This document shows, piece by piece, positions 1 through 11,306 of a stretch of 64,000 nt of DNA (its first letter is position 1; every line of letters begins with the position of its first letter). Location of the stretch: positions 136,500-200,499 of the forward strand of contig GG745350.1 in the NCBI GenBank assembly GCA_000151295.1, in the 5' to 3' direction. A program made the position numbers and the translations under genes. Under the pieces are notes generated by a model. That model was not told the DNA's origin. It searched no databases and worked only from the letters and a program-made list of their open reading frames with translations. The DNA is from Allomyces macrogynus ATCC 38327. Lineage: Eukaryota; Blastocladiomycota; Blastocladiomycetes; Blastocladiales; Blastocladiaceae.

Positions 1-359
1 TTCTTTTTCCGCATCCATGACCCGACGACCGTGGTACGAGTCGTGTTGCACCGACCATCGTGCTTGTTTGAACTGCTTGCTGACGATACGCGTCTCTCTC
101 TCGATCCAAACAGAACCGCCAAGGCCCCGACGTTGGCACGCAGTACCGGTCGGGCATCTACTACTACTCGCCCGCGCAAAAGGAGACGGCCGAGGTCGTC
201 AAGCAGCGCGTGCAAAAGTACTTCCCGAAACCGATTGCCACGGAAATTACGCCGATTGACCAGTTTTACACGGCCGAGGACTACCACCAAAAGTACCTCG
301 TCAAGAACCCGGACGGGTACGAGTGCCCGTCGCATTTTGTGCGCGAGTTCAAGGGTTGA
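1..359 (+). CDS. msrA: Peptide methionine sulfoxide reductase A, 3' part
   Basis: This is the C-terminal 92 codons of an MsrA enzyme, which reduces the S-form of methionine sulfoxide in proteins using thioredoxin. It is cut by the window edge. Exons are 1-33 and 114-359, with an 80 bp intron (donor gtacg, acceptor cag). The spliced product reads FFRIHDPTTV, then NRQGPDVGTQYRSGIYYY, both hallmark MsrA core segments, and later the family segment QFYTAEDYHQKYL close to the C-terminus, followed by a stop at 357-359. The catalytic GCFW motif would lie upstream, outside the window. The neighbour downstream is an unrelated RasGEF gene on the same strand. I see nothing unusual in it. Confidence 0.93.
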
Positions 360-1017
360 GTTGAGCGCCGAGCCGAATGGAATGGAACGGGTGAGAGGAG
401 GAAACCATTTTTGTATATATTGTGACGCGAGTAGAGAGCGTTTCTTTTTGCCTGTTTCTTGTCGTCGGTGCGCCCTATTTGCCGCTCACGGTTCAATGTT
501 CAAAGGAGTTACTCGGCATGATGTCTGTTTGTTCCACGGTTGCAGTTTCGTTGTGCCCTGCTGTATTTTTTTTGTGCCGTCTTGCACATGAACCAGCTCA
601 CGAGAGACCGCCGGTTCGACTCTCACTCCCAGTGCGCCATCGTCGCCATCTCGACCACCGTTTGCGGCGCACCGCGCACGCGCCTGCGCTGTTCGCCCCC
701 ACTTGGCCAGTGGCCGCCCACGTCAACTCCCTGCATTCGACTTGCTGCAATCGCTCGACCACGTAGAGAAAGCGCCTGTTCCAGTATCAGATATAATTTG
801 CGAGCCTCAAGCGTCACCTGTGAGCCAGGCCCAGTAACCCAGAACCAGGCGGTTGGCGCCGTTCCGTCACTTGCGGAGCCCCGACTGCCCGACCGCAAGT
901 ACCCCCGACGACGCACTTGGCCGAGTCATCGCCGTTCGACCAACCGACCCCTTGCTGCTCTCGCTTGCCTGACGACGACCCTGCCCTGGCCGACACAACC
1001 ACGTTCGCTTCTGCACG
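360..1017. other. Intergenic region, no gene seen
   Basis: About 650 bp between the msrA stop and the RasGEF gene start. Open frames here are short and show no recognisable protein. It should hold the msrA 3' UTR and the RasGEF promoter and 5' UTR; no clear TATA box or other site was recognised. Confidence 0.6.
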
Positions 1018-4000
1018 ATGCGGCCGTCCTCGGCAACCCTCCCGTCTGGGACCACCATGGACGAGATCATCGAAGCGGCGGTACACCGCGCCCCGTCCAT
1101 GCTGCCGCTGCCGTTCCCGGCCGCTGATCCTCGTCAACGTCGCAGATCGCCACCGACTACGCGCGTGTGCACTGGCTCCTTGACCAGCAGTCGCCCAAGC
1201 AGCTCAGCTATGCGCGGTTACACGACGGTACGCTGCACACCGCCTCTCGCGCACGTTCGCCATGCATTCTGACCCCCTGTCTGCGCGCGGAATAGGCCAA
1301 ACGCTCCTGCACGCGGCGTGCCTGCTCGGCCAGGACCGGCTTGTGCAACTCTTGCTCGACAAGGTACCGCCTCGCCCCCCCCCCCCCCCTCCCCGCGCTC
1401 GTGGCGTCCCGACTGACTGCGAACGGGTGCGGTAGATCCCTGTCAACCTCAGCGCACAGGACAACGAGGGCAACACGGCGCTGCACGTGGCCACGCTCAT
1501 GGGCCATCTCGCGTGCGCGGCCTTACTTGTTGCGTGCGGCGCGTCGCCAACCGCGGCCAATTACCGCGGGCAGACGCCCGTCGACTTGGCGCCGGAAAGC
1601 GCCGAGTGGGCGAGTTTGTTTGATGGGGTGCCAGGTACGCAACCTTGCCGCTGTACCATTGCCTTGACCTCGGCATTTGCTGACGATGGGCCCGCGTGCA
1701 ACAGGTCGGTTTCCCAGCAACTCGCGACGACGAACAGGCGACAGCGTAACGACGACGACGGCGCCGACGGCCGCAGCATTCCGTGCGGCACTGCCGAACG
1801 ACGTCGGCCAGTTGTGCGATATCATTGTGCACTTGGTCTCGGGCCAGTCGCGGTTCCAGGCGCATTGTCACGCGACGATTGCGCAGCTCGTCGAGGAAAA
1901 ATGGACGTTGCAGCAGACGGTCGAGCACCACCGCGAGGTACCGACCGCGTCCCTGCACAGCGCGATGTGCGGCTTCTCACCGGTTCCGCCCGTTCGTAGC
2001 TCCTCGGCGACTCGTCGGACCTCGCACAGCTCAACGCCATGCAAGAACTGCAATTCTACCGCGAGCGCAACGACTACCTGATGCAGCTGATCGCCAAGCA
2101 GCGGCACCAGCTGCACACGCTGCAGCGCGACTTGGCGCTCAAGGAATCCACGTTCCAGACGCAACTCGCGCAATTGACCGAACAGCACCGGACGGAATTG
2201 CGCGAAGTAGCGCGCACTTCGCAGCAGACGATACACGACATGCATCGGCAACTGTCGATGCGGTCAGTTTCGGTGGATACGGCGGTCGTCCTGGGGACGA
2301 AGCCTGTTGCGGAAATGCTCGATGAGCATGCGACGGCGGGAACGTCGACGTCTCGCCCGGCATCGCGGTCGACGTCGCCGTGGTCCCCCGACCGACCGTC
2401 AAGTCGTGCCGCCGCCGCGGCCATGGCGGGCTCGTCGTCCTCCGCCGCCGCCACCGCGGTCACATCCCCACCGCGTACCCTCCGGCGCGCGCAGGGCGCG
2501 GTCGTCGCCACGACCATGTCCGACAAGGAAACCATGGTGACGCCGACCAACCCCGACGCGGCAATCGATCTCGAATCCACACGGCTCGAACTCGTCGACA
2601 AGTTGCGCAGTGCCGAGGCGCGCAATTCGATTCTCGAGCGCGAACTGGCCGATATGCGGCAAAGTCTGGTCGGATTGCACGAACATGTCTTACACGAAGT
2701 CATGCAGGAAGCGAGTCGCGGCCAGGCCGATATGGATGCACGCGATGAGTCGCAGGGTCTGATTTTGTTTGCGAATGGGGGTGCAGCAGAGGCGGATGGC
2801 GGGCAGAGGCAGATTCGGGCCGCGGTCCCAGAGAAGTTGGTGGAGCGGTTGATTGCCGGGCATCCGATCGGTACGTGCGGTTTCAATTGGTGGGTGAGGT
2901 GAGTTAGGACTGACGGTGGCTCGCTCGACACAGACTACCAGCTGCGCAATACGTTCCTGCTCACCTACCGCGAGTTCATGACGCCCGAGGAGGTGCTCGC
3001 GGCGATCCAGGCACTCTACCGGCCGAGGAAAACCAAGATTGTCTCGAGGTTTGTCATTCGCTTTTGCTGTTACGCTACAATGGCCTGCCGCCGTCCATCT
3101 CACTGGTGTCTCTCTCGATACTCCAGGATCTACAACGTCTTGAGCGACTGGATGACCAAGTACTGGTGCGACTTCCAAGGGTCCGTATCCTCTTTCTGCC
3201 TCGCCAATCTCGCCGCCCTGTTCTGTTCCGCTGACACGGTCACCAACCGCAGCGAGTTCTTGCAACGTGTCATGTCGTTCCTCCGCGACCACATTGTCCC
3301 CGAAGACCAACCTGAAATCCTCCCCCAAATCGAATGCCTCGTCAAGTCAAAGCTCAACTCCGAATTCTCTGGGCTCGTCACGACCACAACCACCGCGCTC
3401 GGCGACGCTGTCTTGCGCACGCACCCGGCCCCGCCACCACCCGTCTTGCCAAAGTACCTGCGCGACCCGCTGCCCGTGGGGAGTATCGGGTCGGCCGCGG
3501 GGCTCGGCAGCAATCCGTCGTCGAGCGCGACCTTGGCGGCGGTTGGGACGTTGTCAAAGTCGACGGCGTGGTTGCGCGGTGGGTCGAGGAAGGAGGGGAA
3601 AGGGATCCGATTCTTGGATTTGAGTATGGTCGAGGTCGCACGGCAGTTGACGCTCGTCGAGTCGGAGCTGTTCCGGGCCATGTCGGTGCGTGTTCGCTTG
3701 TCCTCGTTCTGCCTCCTTGGCTCTTGCCGGATGACGCCACACTCACCCGGTTCTCGTGCCAATGGTAGCCGCTCGAGCTGATTGGCATCAACTGGATGCG
3801 TAAAAACAAGGAAGAGACGGCAACTACGGTCTTGGCCATGACGCGGTGGTTCAACCACGTCATGCAGTGGGTGCGGTCCGAGATCTTGATGACGCGCGAG
3901 ACCAAGACGCGCGCCGTCGTCTTTGAGCGGTTCATTACGCTCGCCGACGAGTTGCTCAAGCTCAACAACTTCAACGGCGTCTCGGAAATCATGGCCGCGC

Positions 4001-4552
4001 TTGAGTCGAGTGCCGTGTGGCGGTTGGAACGGACCAAATCAGTACGCGATCGCACGCATCGGAATTGGGCGGTAATCGGTGCAACAGTTGCTGACCGTTT
4101 TTGTTGCGATGATAGCTCATTCCGACCAAGTCGAAGCGCATGCTTCAGGACCTCGTCGCCAACTGCTCGCCCGACATCAACTACAAGTCGTTGCGCGCGC
4201 TCATGCGCGACGCGCAGCCACCCGCTGTGCCGTTCCCAGCGATTCTCGAACGCGACTTGTACTACCTCGACCGCAGTCTCGCGCGGTCGATTGATGGGAA
4301 GCTCGTCAACTTCCAGCGGTACCAGGTCATGGCCGATCTGATCCAGAAGTTCCAGGTGCGTGCGCGGCGTCTCGCGTCGTTTGTCGAGCGCCACGGGAGA
4401 ATTCAGACTGACTTTGTGAGTCGGCGTAGTACCTGCAATCCGAGGGGTACAACCTGATGCCGGTGCCGGAAATCCAAGCGTACGTGCGTGACTACGTGCC
4501 GCTATCGGACGATGACGCGTACGAGCGGTCGCTCACGTGCGAGCCGAGGTGA
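1018..4552 (+). CDS. Ankyrin-repeat Ras guanine nucleotide exchange factor
   Basis: A predicted activator of Ras-type GTPases with ankyrin repeats fused ahead of the GEF module. Exons: 1018-1080, 1146-1227, 1296-1363, 1436-1634, 1705-1937, 2000-2870, 2934-3048, 3127-3180, 3253-3685, 3769-4041, 4116-4355 and 4430-4552. Counted from the ATG at 1057 they total 905 codons (904 residues); the in-frame ATG at 1018 would add 13. Residues about 10-120 carry ankyrin repeats (GQTLLHAACLLGQDRLVQLL; NEGNTALHVATLMGH). About 205-440 is coiled coil with a Ser/Ala-rich linker. The RasGEF N domain follows from about 490 (LRNTFLLTYREFMTPEEVL). The CDC25 catalytic domain spans about 665-895 (FNHVMQWVRSEIL; NNFNGVSEIMAALES). 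The family assignment is strong; the target GTPase is unknown. Confidence 0.9.
1375..1389 (+). repeat. 15-base C homopolymer inside an intron
   Basis: A run of 15 C sits just after the donor of the third intron of the RasGEF gene. It is a likely site of length polymorphism or sequencing error, with no effect on the coding sequence. Confidence 0.9.
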
Positions 4553-4763
4553 TCCGCGGTGTGACGCTGGCGGACAATGCGCCGTTCGCTCGATTTTGCT
4601 CCTGCCGTTTGTGGCGATTTTGTTCCCTTTTATTTTGACCCTTGCGTTCTTGGCCCATCTACCCATCTGTCCGTGTAAACCTTTTTGGTCGTGGAGTCTT
4701 TCCGTACCGCGAATACACCAACACTGCAAATCAATCTGAACGGTTTTGTTTTTTTCTTCGCCG

Positions 4764-5871
4764 CTACGCGACGAGCGGCAGCGTCACCTGCAACACGCGC
4801 GTCGACTTGTCAAATACCGCATCGCACTCGGCATGATCCACGTCCACGGTGCCCGCACGAATCGGAACCGACAGCCGGTACAGCTTATGGTCGAGCTCCA
4901 CTTTATGTTCCTCGATATCGAGCGCGACCTGCTGCGCGGTCGCAATTAGCGGCAACTTGACGAGCACCGTGACCCGCTTTTGGTCCGGCTGGTGCTTGAC
5001 CTGGTAGAGCGGCTCCTGCTGCGGGATGGTTGCGACGCCAGCCCGTTTCGCGCGGTAGACTTTGTGGATCCCGGGCGCACCCTTGGATTTCATTTTCGGG
5101 AGGGCGAATTCTGGAGGAGAACAAGATGGTGAGGAACGTCGTGAATCGAACGGCATCAATGGGAAAAGGGACAAAGACGTACCGCGCGACAAACTCATCC
5201 CGTGCTTTTCCTCGACCCACTGGATCGCTAGCTCAATAATGAACTGCTTGAAGTCCCAATCGCCCTCGGCTTTCGCGATCACGTCCGAGTGCACGCACGC
5301 ATCGCACACGATGCACGGGCGACCCACTACCACCGTTCGTCGCGTCAGACTCCACACTTGGGAGGGCCCACGCCTCCAAATCCATCCGACGTACGCTTAT
5401 CCGCATCGTCGCGCGGTCCCGTCAAACTCATCGGCACTTTCCACGCGGCCCCATCCGCACCAGTGATCGCAGAACGAATTTCGTCATCGGTCGCGACGGG
5501 CGGTGCCGGCACGTACGGCGAGTGGCACATATTGATGAAAACCTTGAATCCGGACGGGTACGTTGCAGTGGATTTGGTGAGCGACGTCTTGATGGCGAAG
5601 CCAGGCATGGGCGTGATTTCAAAGGCTTCCTGCTCGGTCTGTGCTTGGAGGGCCTTGGCGAGGGCTGTAAAGAGGTGGAGAAAGTGGTCAGCCGCGTGAA
5701 AAAGATGGAGAACGTTGAAGAGAGAATGAGAAACGCGCATTTTTGCAGTTCCGGGTCCTGCTTCATTTCTGACATGACCGACTGCATGACTTGTTCCCAC
5801 TCGGCGTTCGCGGCCTTGTCGGCGGTCGGGATGTTGGAGAGTGCCGAGAGATGGTTGGTTTCAGTGGCCAT
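4764..5871 (-). CDS. PIH1 domain co-chaperone (PIH1D1/Nop17-like)
   Basis: A PIH1-family protein. Relatives act with Hsp90 and the R2TP complex in assembling snoRNPs, PIKK kinases and dyneins. Exons (reverse): 5871-5739, 5664-5395, 5326-5183 and 5110-4764, summing to 298 codons (297 residues). The PIH1 core is seen as MPGFAIKTSLTK, FKVFINMCHSPYVPAPP, WKVPMSLTGPRDDADK and the segment CDACVHSDVI. It is followed by the helical part FKQFIIELAIQWVEEKHG. A CS-like C-terminal part ends with CDAVFDKSTRVLQVTLPLV. The first intron keeps frame only with a GC donor (gcgcgt) and an AG acceptor. The stop lies about 210 bp from the convergent RasGEF gene. Confidence 0.88.
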
Positions 5872-6526
5872 GGTGGTCGACTAATGGATTGGGACAGGTG
5901 GAGCCGGTTGGTGAGCATTTGCTGATCATATTTACATGGGCTCTTGACGGGAACTCTCAATCTTGCGCGAGAACGCAGGTTCGCGAAGGATGAATGATTA
6001 TTGCTGATGCCTACGTTGATCTTGCTGGAAGTGTGGTCGGTTTTCAGCAGAGAGGAGAATGGTCGTTGATGACCGGACGAAATGGATCGTCTTCCACGTT
6101 TGTGAACGAGACGGTTGAGATGGTTTGAGTCGAATCCATGCGTGCCTTTACTCACTCATCCTCGTGTGATTGCTGTGCCGACCGAAGCAGCAACCCAGCG
6201 ATTTTCCCGACAAGAACTGGCGGGTCAGGTGCTGCAACCGCGTGCATTACTTGCTGCAAAATACTTGGGTCGGGTCACGATTTGGAACGACAAGAACGTC
6301 AAGCTTGGACCAGGATCGGAACGTCTGTAGCCAGCTTAGCCATCAAACTGTGCTCGACGTCGACGTCGACGTCGACGTCGTCGGAGAACCTTGACTTGCT
6401 GATCCTTCAACGCCAAGCCTGGGAGTGTTCACCACGATTTTGGGCCAAACGAGCCATGTGGACCGCTCCGTTCCTGATCAACGCAACACCTAACGCCCGC
6501 TACCACTACGATAGATATCCAACACC
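5872..6526. other. Divergent intergenic region with GACGTC repeats
   Basis: This 655 bp stretch separates the PIH1 gene (-) from URM1 (+) and should contain both promoters. At about 6357-6380 there is a short perfect hexamer repeat, gtcgac/gacgtc repeated four times, which is self-complementary and also contains TGACGTCA-like half-sites. No coding potential is seen. Confidence 0.5.
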
Positions 6527-6959
6527 ATGGTCTCGCTCGAGTTGCGCTTCAGGTGCATCATCTCCCGCCCGCCCGCTACGCTCTCCACCCACTCACGTAC
6601 CTGAACCTCGTCCATTAGCGGCGGCATGGAGCTCCTGTTTGGTGGCACCAAGGCGGTGACCGTTGACGTCCCGCTCAAGGCCGGCGCGGCTACCATGCGC
6701 GACTTGCTCCCGTGGATGCGCGACCACTTGCTCAAGGAGCGTCCTGAGCTGTTCATGGACGGCGACAGCGTGTACGTTCGCGTCCCATTGTTGTTTTCCC
6801 GGATTCGAGAGCGCGTAACTAACGATTTGTGATGGGAGTAGACGACCGGGCATTCTCGTGCTCATCAACGACGCCGACTGGGAGCTCGAGGGCGACCTCG
6901 AGTACGCGCTCAAGGCTAGCGACGAAATTGTGTTTATTTCGACGCTTCATGGCGGCTAA
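6527..6959 (+). CDS. URM1: Ubiquitin-related modifier 1
   Basis: URM1 is the ubiquitin-like sulfur carrier used in thiolation of wobble uridine in cytosolic tRNAs and in oxidative-stress protein conjugation. Exons 6527-6552, 6619-6771 and 6842-6959 give 98 residues, the usual family length. The spliced start reads [18 protein letters not shown], followed by [31 protein letters not shown] and the C-terminal tail STLHGG. The terminal Gly-Gly is the thiocarboxylation site and ends the protein exactly. The very short first exon (26 nt) would be missed by single-exon gene calling. Downstream is a long gene-free AT-richer island. Confidence 0.95.
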
Positions 6960-8916
6960 GCTTTGGCGGGGGACAATTGGACATGATTGGATCATTGAGT
7001 CTTACATGACGTCTGTGCTTGCGCGCTGTGGTGTCTGAGTATTGGGCAGTTTTGGGCATCAACCTGATTTCCGCTTCCCTGACACCAGGACAAACTGAAT
7101 TTGACTGAGAATAACCACATTGCCCAACATCTGATTCCTTGGCTCCAGTGCATTGCCGCCTTTTGATCAAAACACGTCCAAGAGCGTCATTACTGAAAAA
7201 TTGTCCATGTTTATCCGTATTTTAGTCGCGCACCATGTTGAACTGAAGGATGCAGGCGGATCAAACTCCTGTGACACCAACAACGCCAGCTGTGCATGGC
7301 ACGTGATGTTAACCCAACTCAGACAGCATGGCAGGTAGACTGGCACAGCAGGGTGACACCATTTGATGCTCAAGCCTGCCATGGTTTGTGAAAGAGAATG
7401 AATGTATGAACATCAAATGGTGAGAGCGCGCCAAATCAACAGCCACAACACTCATTTCTGGTTGTTCTCTTGCTAAGGTACCAGTGATCCAAAAAGAATG
7501 CACATGCACTTTTCTTGAACACAATTCAAACATCAAAAAGTTATGGCGTACTTGCAGACAAGTATGGGGGCTTAGGTGTGCCAAAAACAACTTTGTCCAT
7601 TGACACCTTTGTTAGAGTTGCTGAGACTGGTCTTAGACAAAGTGGAAACATTAGACACAGGTGTCCAGACAAGACTAACAGCAACATGGCGTGAGACTTT
7701 CGGTTTGGCGATTAATCCTGCCCTTCCACCTTGGTCTGCCCTGCAAGCCCATAAAATGCTCAGTGTAGCTGTGCCCAGCTGAAGATTTGGTCATTGTGCA
7801 AGTGCAGGCCCACAAGATCTGCTTGCTTCGCATGTCAAGCAGCTGGCGGCATTCAATCGACATTCATGGCCAGAGTCACAATGTGGATAGGGCTTGCAGT
7901 TCATGGCAAGCTGTGCACCCTAGCACATGTCATGTCGCTCAACCAGAATTCGGCATGCTATTCTGGCCCCAGTCGCTGGTTGGCCAAACCTCATGCCCAC
8001 CAGGACGCAGTAAAGCCTCAAGCAGGATGAAGGGCTCTTGCAGGACCAACAACCCGTTTGGTCACTTATACCTCCTGCACATTGTGGGCAACCAAGCTGG
8101 TGTCATTTCCCAGCCCAGGCTGGCGTTGCAGACGCAATTGGTTCCACCTGAGGCGAAGTGGCAAGGTTTGGGCGATCCACAGACCGGTTTGTGCAGTGGG
8201 TGCTGCTGTACGGCCCTATCCGATCCACCTCCACCTCTGCCATCTTGTGTCCACTGATATCACACGCGGCGATCTCACTAGGTTGAAAGAGCTATTTTCA
8301 GCCGACGCGAATTGGACGAGGCCATGCCGCCGCGCCTGCGGACATAAAGACTCGGGAGGGATGACCATCCATGACAGCAACAATGCCAGCTGATCAAGTT
8401 GGGTGACAATGAGGAGCCAGTAGCTCATTGGCTCGCTCTGGATGTATGAAACGAGAGCTCGCTGGATCACAAACCAGTCCCAACAATTGCTGCAGCCGAT
8501 CGAAAATACGTCAACTTTGTTAGCAAAAATGTGCAGAGTCGTAGACCACAAGCTGTACAGGATCAAGGTCCTGGTGTCACAAGAGATTCAGTGAGCCTCC
8601 AGACTTGAACTCAAGGACTCAGCAACACCATCACACGAGATGGCGACCATGCCGGATACATGACCTGACTGTCAGGACGTACGAAGTGGGCGGTCTCCCT
8701 GATTTCGACGCGGGATATCATGATCAACGCAGCCCCGATTCTCCCGCGGCCAGTCCGGCAGAAACGAAAACGCAACCTTTGTTTGGTGATATGTACACGG
8801 AAACGGAAAGGATACACGGCGTCGTTGGCCTCCCATCTCACCCCCATCCCCATCCTGGTCGCCGTTAATCGTCTCAACGCTGATCGACACTGTCAACGCG
8901 TCGTTCACGTCGGCCA
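6960..8916. other. AT-richer gene-free island
   Basis: Nearly 2 kb without a credible gene. Base composition is visibly less GC-rich than the neighbouring genes and every frame is broken into short pieces. The look is the same as at 13575-15262, 26830-27498 and 41016-43205. Degenerate transposon or other old repeat sequence is my best guess, but no transposase, integrase or reverse transcriptase motif can be read. Confidence 0.45.
7357..7422. repeat. 12 bp inverted repeat
   Basis: The sequence caccatttgatg at 7357-7368 is followed by its exact reverse complement catcaaatggtg at 7411-7422, separated by 42 bases. It could form a hairpin or mark the end of a small element. No target duplication is evident. 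Confidence 0.6.
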
Positions 8917-10547
8917 TTACATGGGCGGCGGTTGCTGCCCGCCACCGTTCGCGTTGCCATTGCCGTTGCCGCTGCCGTGCAAGTCGAGCTTACTGAACGC
9001 GAGACTCGCGCCTTGGATGTTGATCATGTGCGGCATCTGCTTACCGGCATTGTTGTGAATCGGGACCGTGGTCGGTGCCGCCGTGCCCGTCCCCGACGAC
9101 GATGCGCCACCGGCGCTCATGTACCCGGCCGACGACGAGCTCGGTGACGAGTACGAACTGCTGCGCGAACCTGGGTCAAGCACGCGATCGTCAGCTCCAG
9201 TTCATCCCTCTGACGTGCGGACAGCAGCACACGCACCGGCCGAAACACGGTGCGCGGACGGACTCGCAATAAGGGCCGCCGGGTCAGGCGCGTCGCCGAC
9301 GCGCGTGCGTTTGCGCGCCGGGGTCTCGGAAATCGACGACGTGCGCGACCGCTTGCCAAGAAGGAGCGGCGGCGGGGACGAGGCCGAGTAGTGGTGGTAG
9401 GCCGGGAGTAAGGCGCGTGGCGAGCGCGGGTTGGCGGCGAGCGGGAGCGTGTTGACAGAAATGGGCGGGAATTGCACGACGGTTGGGGACGGCGTGTTGG
9501 AGCTTGCGGGGGTCGAGGGCGAGTAGTGCTAGATGTGCGAAACGTGGGTGAGTCGCGTCGCGGTGGAGGGGTAGAAATGAGACATGAGTGCCGTACCATG
9601 CCGCGCGACGGGTTCAGGTGCGACCCCGGCAACGGTGCCGCGCGCTGCTTGACGAGCACCAGCTGGTCCGGGTGATCCATCATGACCGCGTCCCCCTCGG
9701 CGTCCTGCCAGTCGGTCAGCTCGAGCGTGATCAGGTCCTGCACGACGGCTTCCCCGGCGCGTTCGCGGTCGCCAATCCGCGCTTCTTCGAGCAGGAGTCG
9801 CGACAGCCGCTTGATCGGGTTGCGCACGTGGGTCACGGCCGGGTCCTTGAGCGAGAGCGATTCGTTGTCGCCTGCGTCCGGGTCCGTGTGATCGGCCTCG
9901 TCGTCCTCGTCGTCGGCATCGTCTGGGTCGTGTACGAGGTCGACAGAACGGGCGAGCGGCGAGAGTGGGGCAGCAGAGTCGGCGGGCGGCGCGTGGTGGT
10001 GGTCGGGGTGTAAACTCAGGCGACGGCGCGCGGGTGTGCGTGCGGGGACTGCGGTGGCAACCGTGGCTGGAGCAGGTGGGTGGGACGGACGGACAGGGGT
10101 CTGGTACGGAGCGGTGGATGTAGCAACGAGCGGGACCGAAGCACGACGTGGCCCGGCCGTGGCGGTGTGCGCCGCGGGGCCGGCCGCAGAATCGACGGGC
10201 GCGCCACCGTCGCGCGGGGCGGCACGGTCGGCATGGTGGTCCAGGTGGTGATGCGAGGTGTGGTGCGAGTGGTGTTGGTGGCGATGATGAGGGCGGTGGT
10301 GGTGGTCCAGGTCAGCGGGAACGGGAATCGACGGCCGCGGCGGCGCGGCGCTGGCGGCGGGTGCGGGCGGGGGGTGCATGATGCCTTTCGCGGGCGGGCG
10401 GCGTTGCGTGTGCAGCAGGCCGTGGCGGACTTCGGACGAGCGTCGGCCGCCCGGACTGCCAGCCGCTCCACCGACGTCCGGACCAAAGGGCAGCCGACGC
10501 ACCTGGCTGAGCCCACAACGTGACGGTCCTGCCACGTCTGTCGCCAT
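8917..10547 (-). CDS. Low-complexity nuclear-type protein, function unknown
   Basis: I do not recognise the family. Exons (reverse) 10547-9597, 9528-9237 and 9170-8917 sum to 499 codons (498 residues); introns have gtacgg/gtgcgt donors and ag acceptors. The frame stays open up to 10667, so the start is a choice: 10547 (MATDVAG) or 10379 (MHPPPAP) are both possible. The N-terminal half is rich in Ala, Pro and His with a His-rich stretch. The most ordered part reads NPIKRLSRLLLEEARIGDRE then VVQDLITLELTDWQD. Later there is a Ser/Pro region and a basic patch GKRSRTSSISETPARKRTRV, a plausible bipartite nuclear signal. The tail is Gly/Asn-rich. A transcriptional or chromatin role is only a guess. 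Confidence 0.7.
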
Positions 10548-11306
10548 TGGTCCGCGGCTCATCCCCGATCCCGCATGCCATCGACGCGCCTTGGCACCTC
10601 GGAAACTGCCTGCGCATGTGGCGCCGGGTCCTGCTGGCGAACAACCAACCCTGTTGTCCAACTTCATCCAACTTCGTCTCGAGCGTACTCAGCCAACCGC
10701 TTCGCCACGCGCACCGTTTTACATTCCGCCGCGGCGCGTGCTTGGGAGAGCCTCATCGCAGCGCAATACTTTTCGCACGCCCACCGTCGCCAAAGGACGA
10801 CCCGCCTCTCCTTTGTTGCGCGCCACCTCGGATGTCACCCCGAACCACCTCGAGAACCGCGCGTACGCCCAGTGCATGCACAAGCGCTCCCCGATGCCGG
10901 CCCAGCCAACACGCATCCGGGACAACATCCGTGCCGGCTCCGGCTTGACTGTCCACCTGATGGTTTGTGCGCGTGTTTCGTTTGGTCACGGTGGTGGTGC
11001 GTACCGTTGCGTGCTTGCTTGCTTGTCGTTGCAGGCCAGCGTTCCTCGTCGCTCACGGCTTGTTCTCCCTTGCAACTCGCTCATGCCTCAAGCTGAACGG
11101 TGGACATCGTCGCGCGTCCACCCTCGACGACGACGACCGGTCCATCAAATCGACTCGCAGCAGCAGCTCGCCCCCAACGCCCTCCGTTCTCTTGTCTCGA
11201 CTGCAACCACGCTCAAACATATCGCCGCGTCCTCTCACCACGACGCCGACATCTACACCGTTTCCCAACTTGACACGCGGGGCCCGACTCTGTCACCGTC
11301 ACCATC
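10548..11306. promoter_or_regulatory. Divergent intergenic region
   Basis: About 760 bp between two genes transcribed away from each other, so it should hold both promoters. Long open frames cross it on both strands but have skewed composition, no family signal and no conserved look, so I treat them as chance products of high GC. No defined element recognised. Confidence 0.4.
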
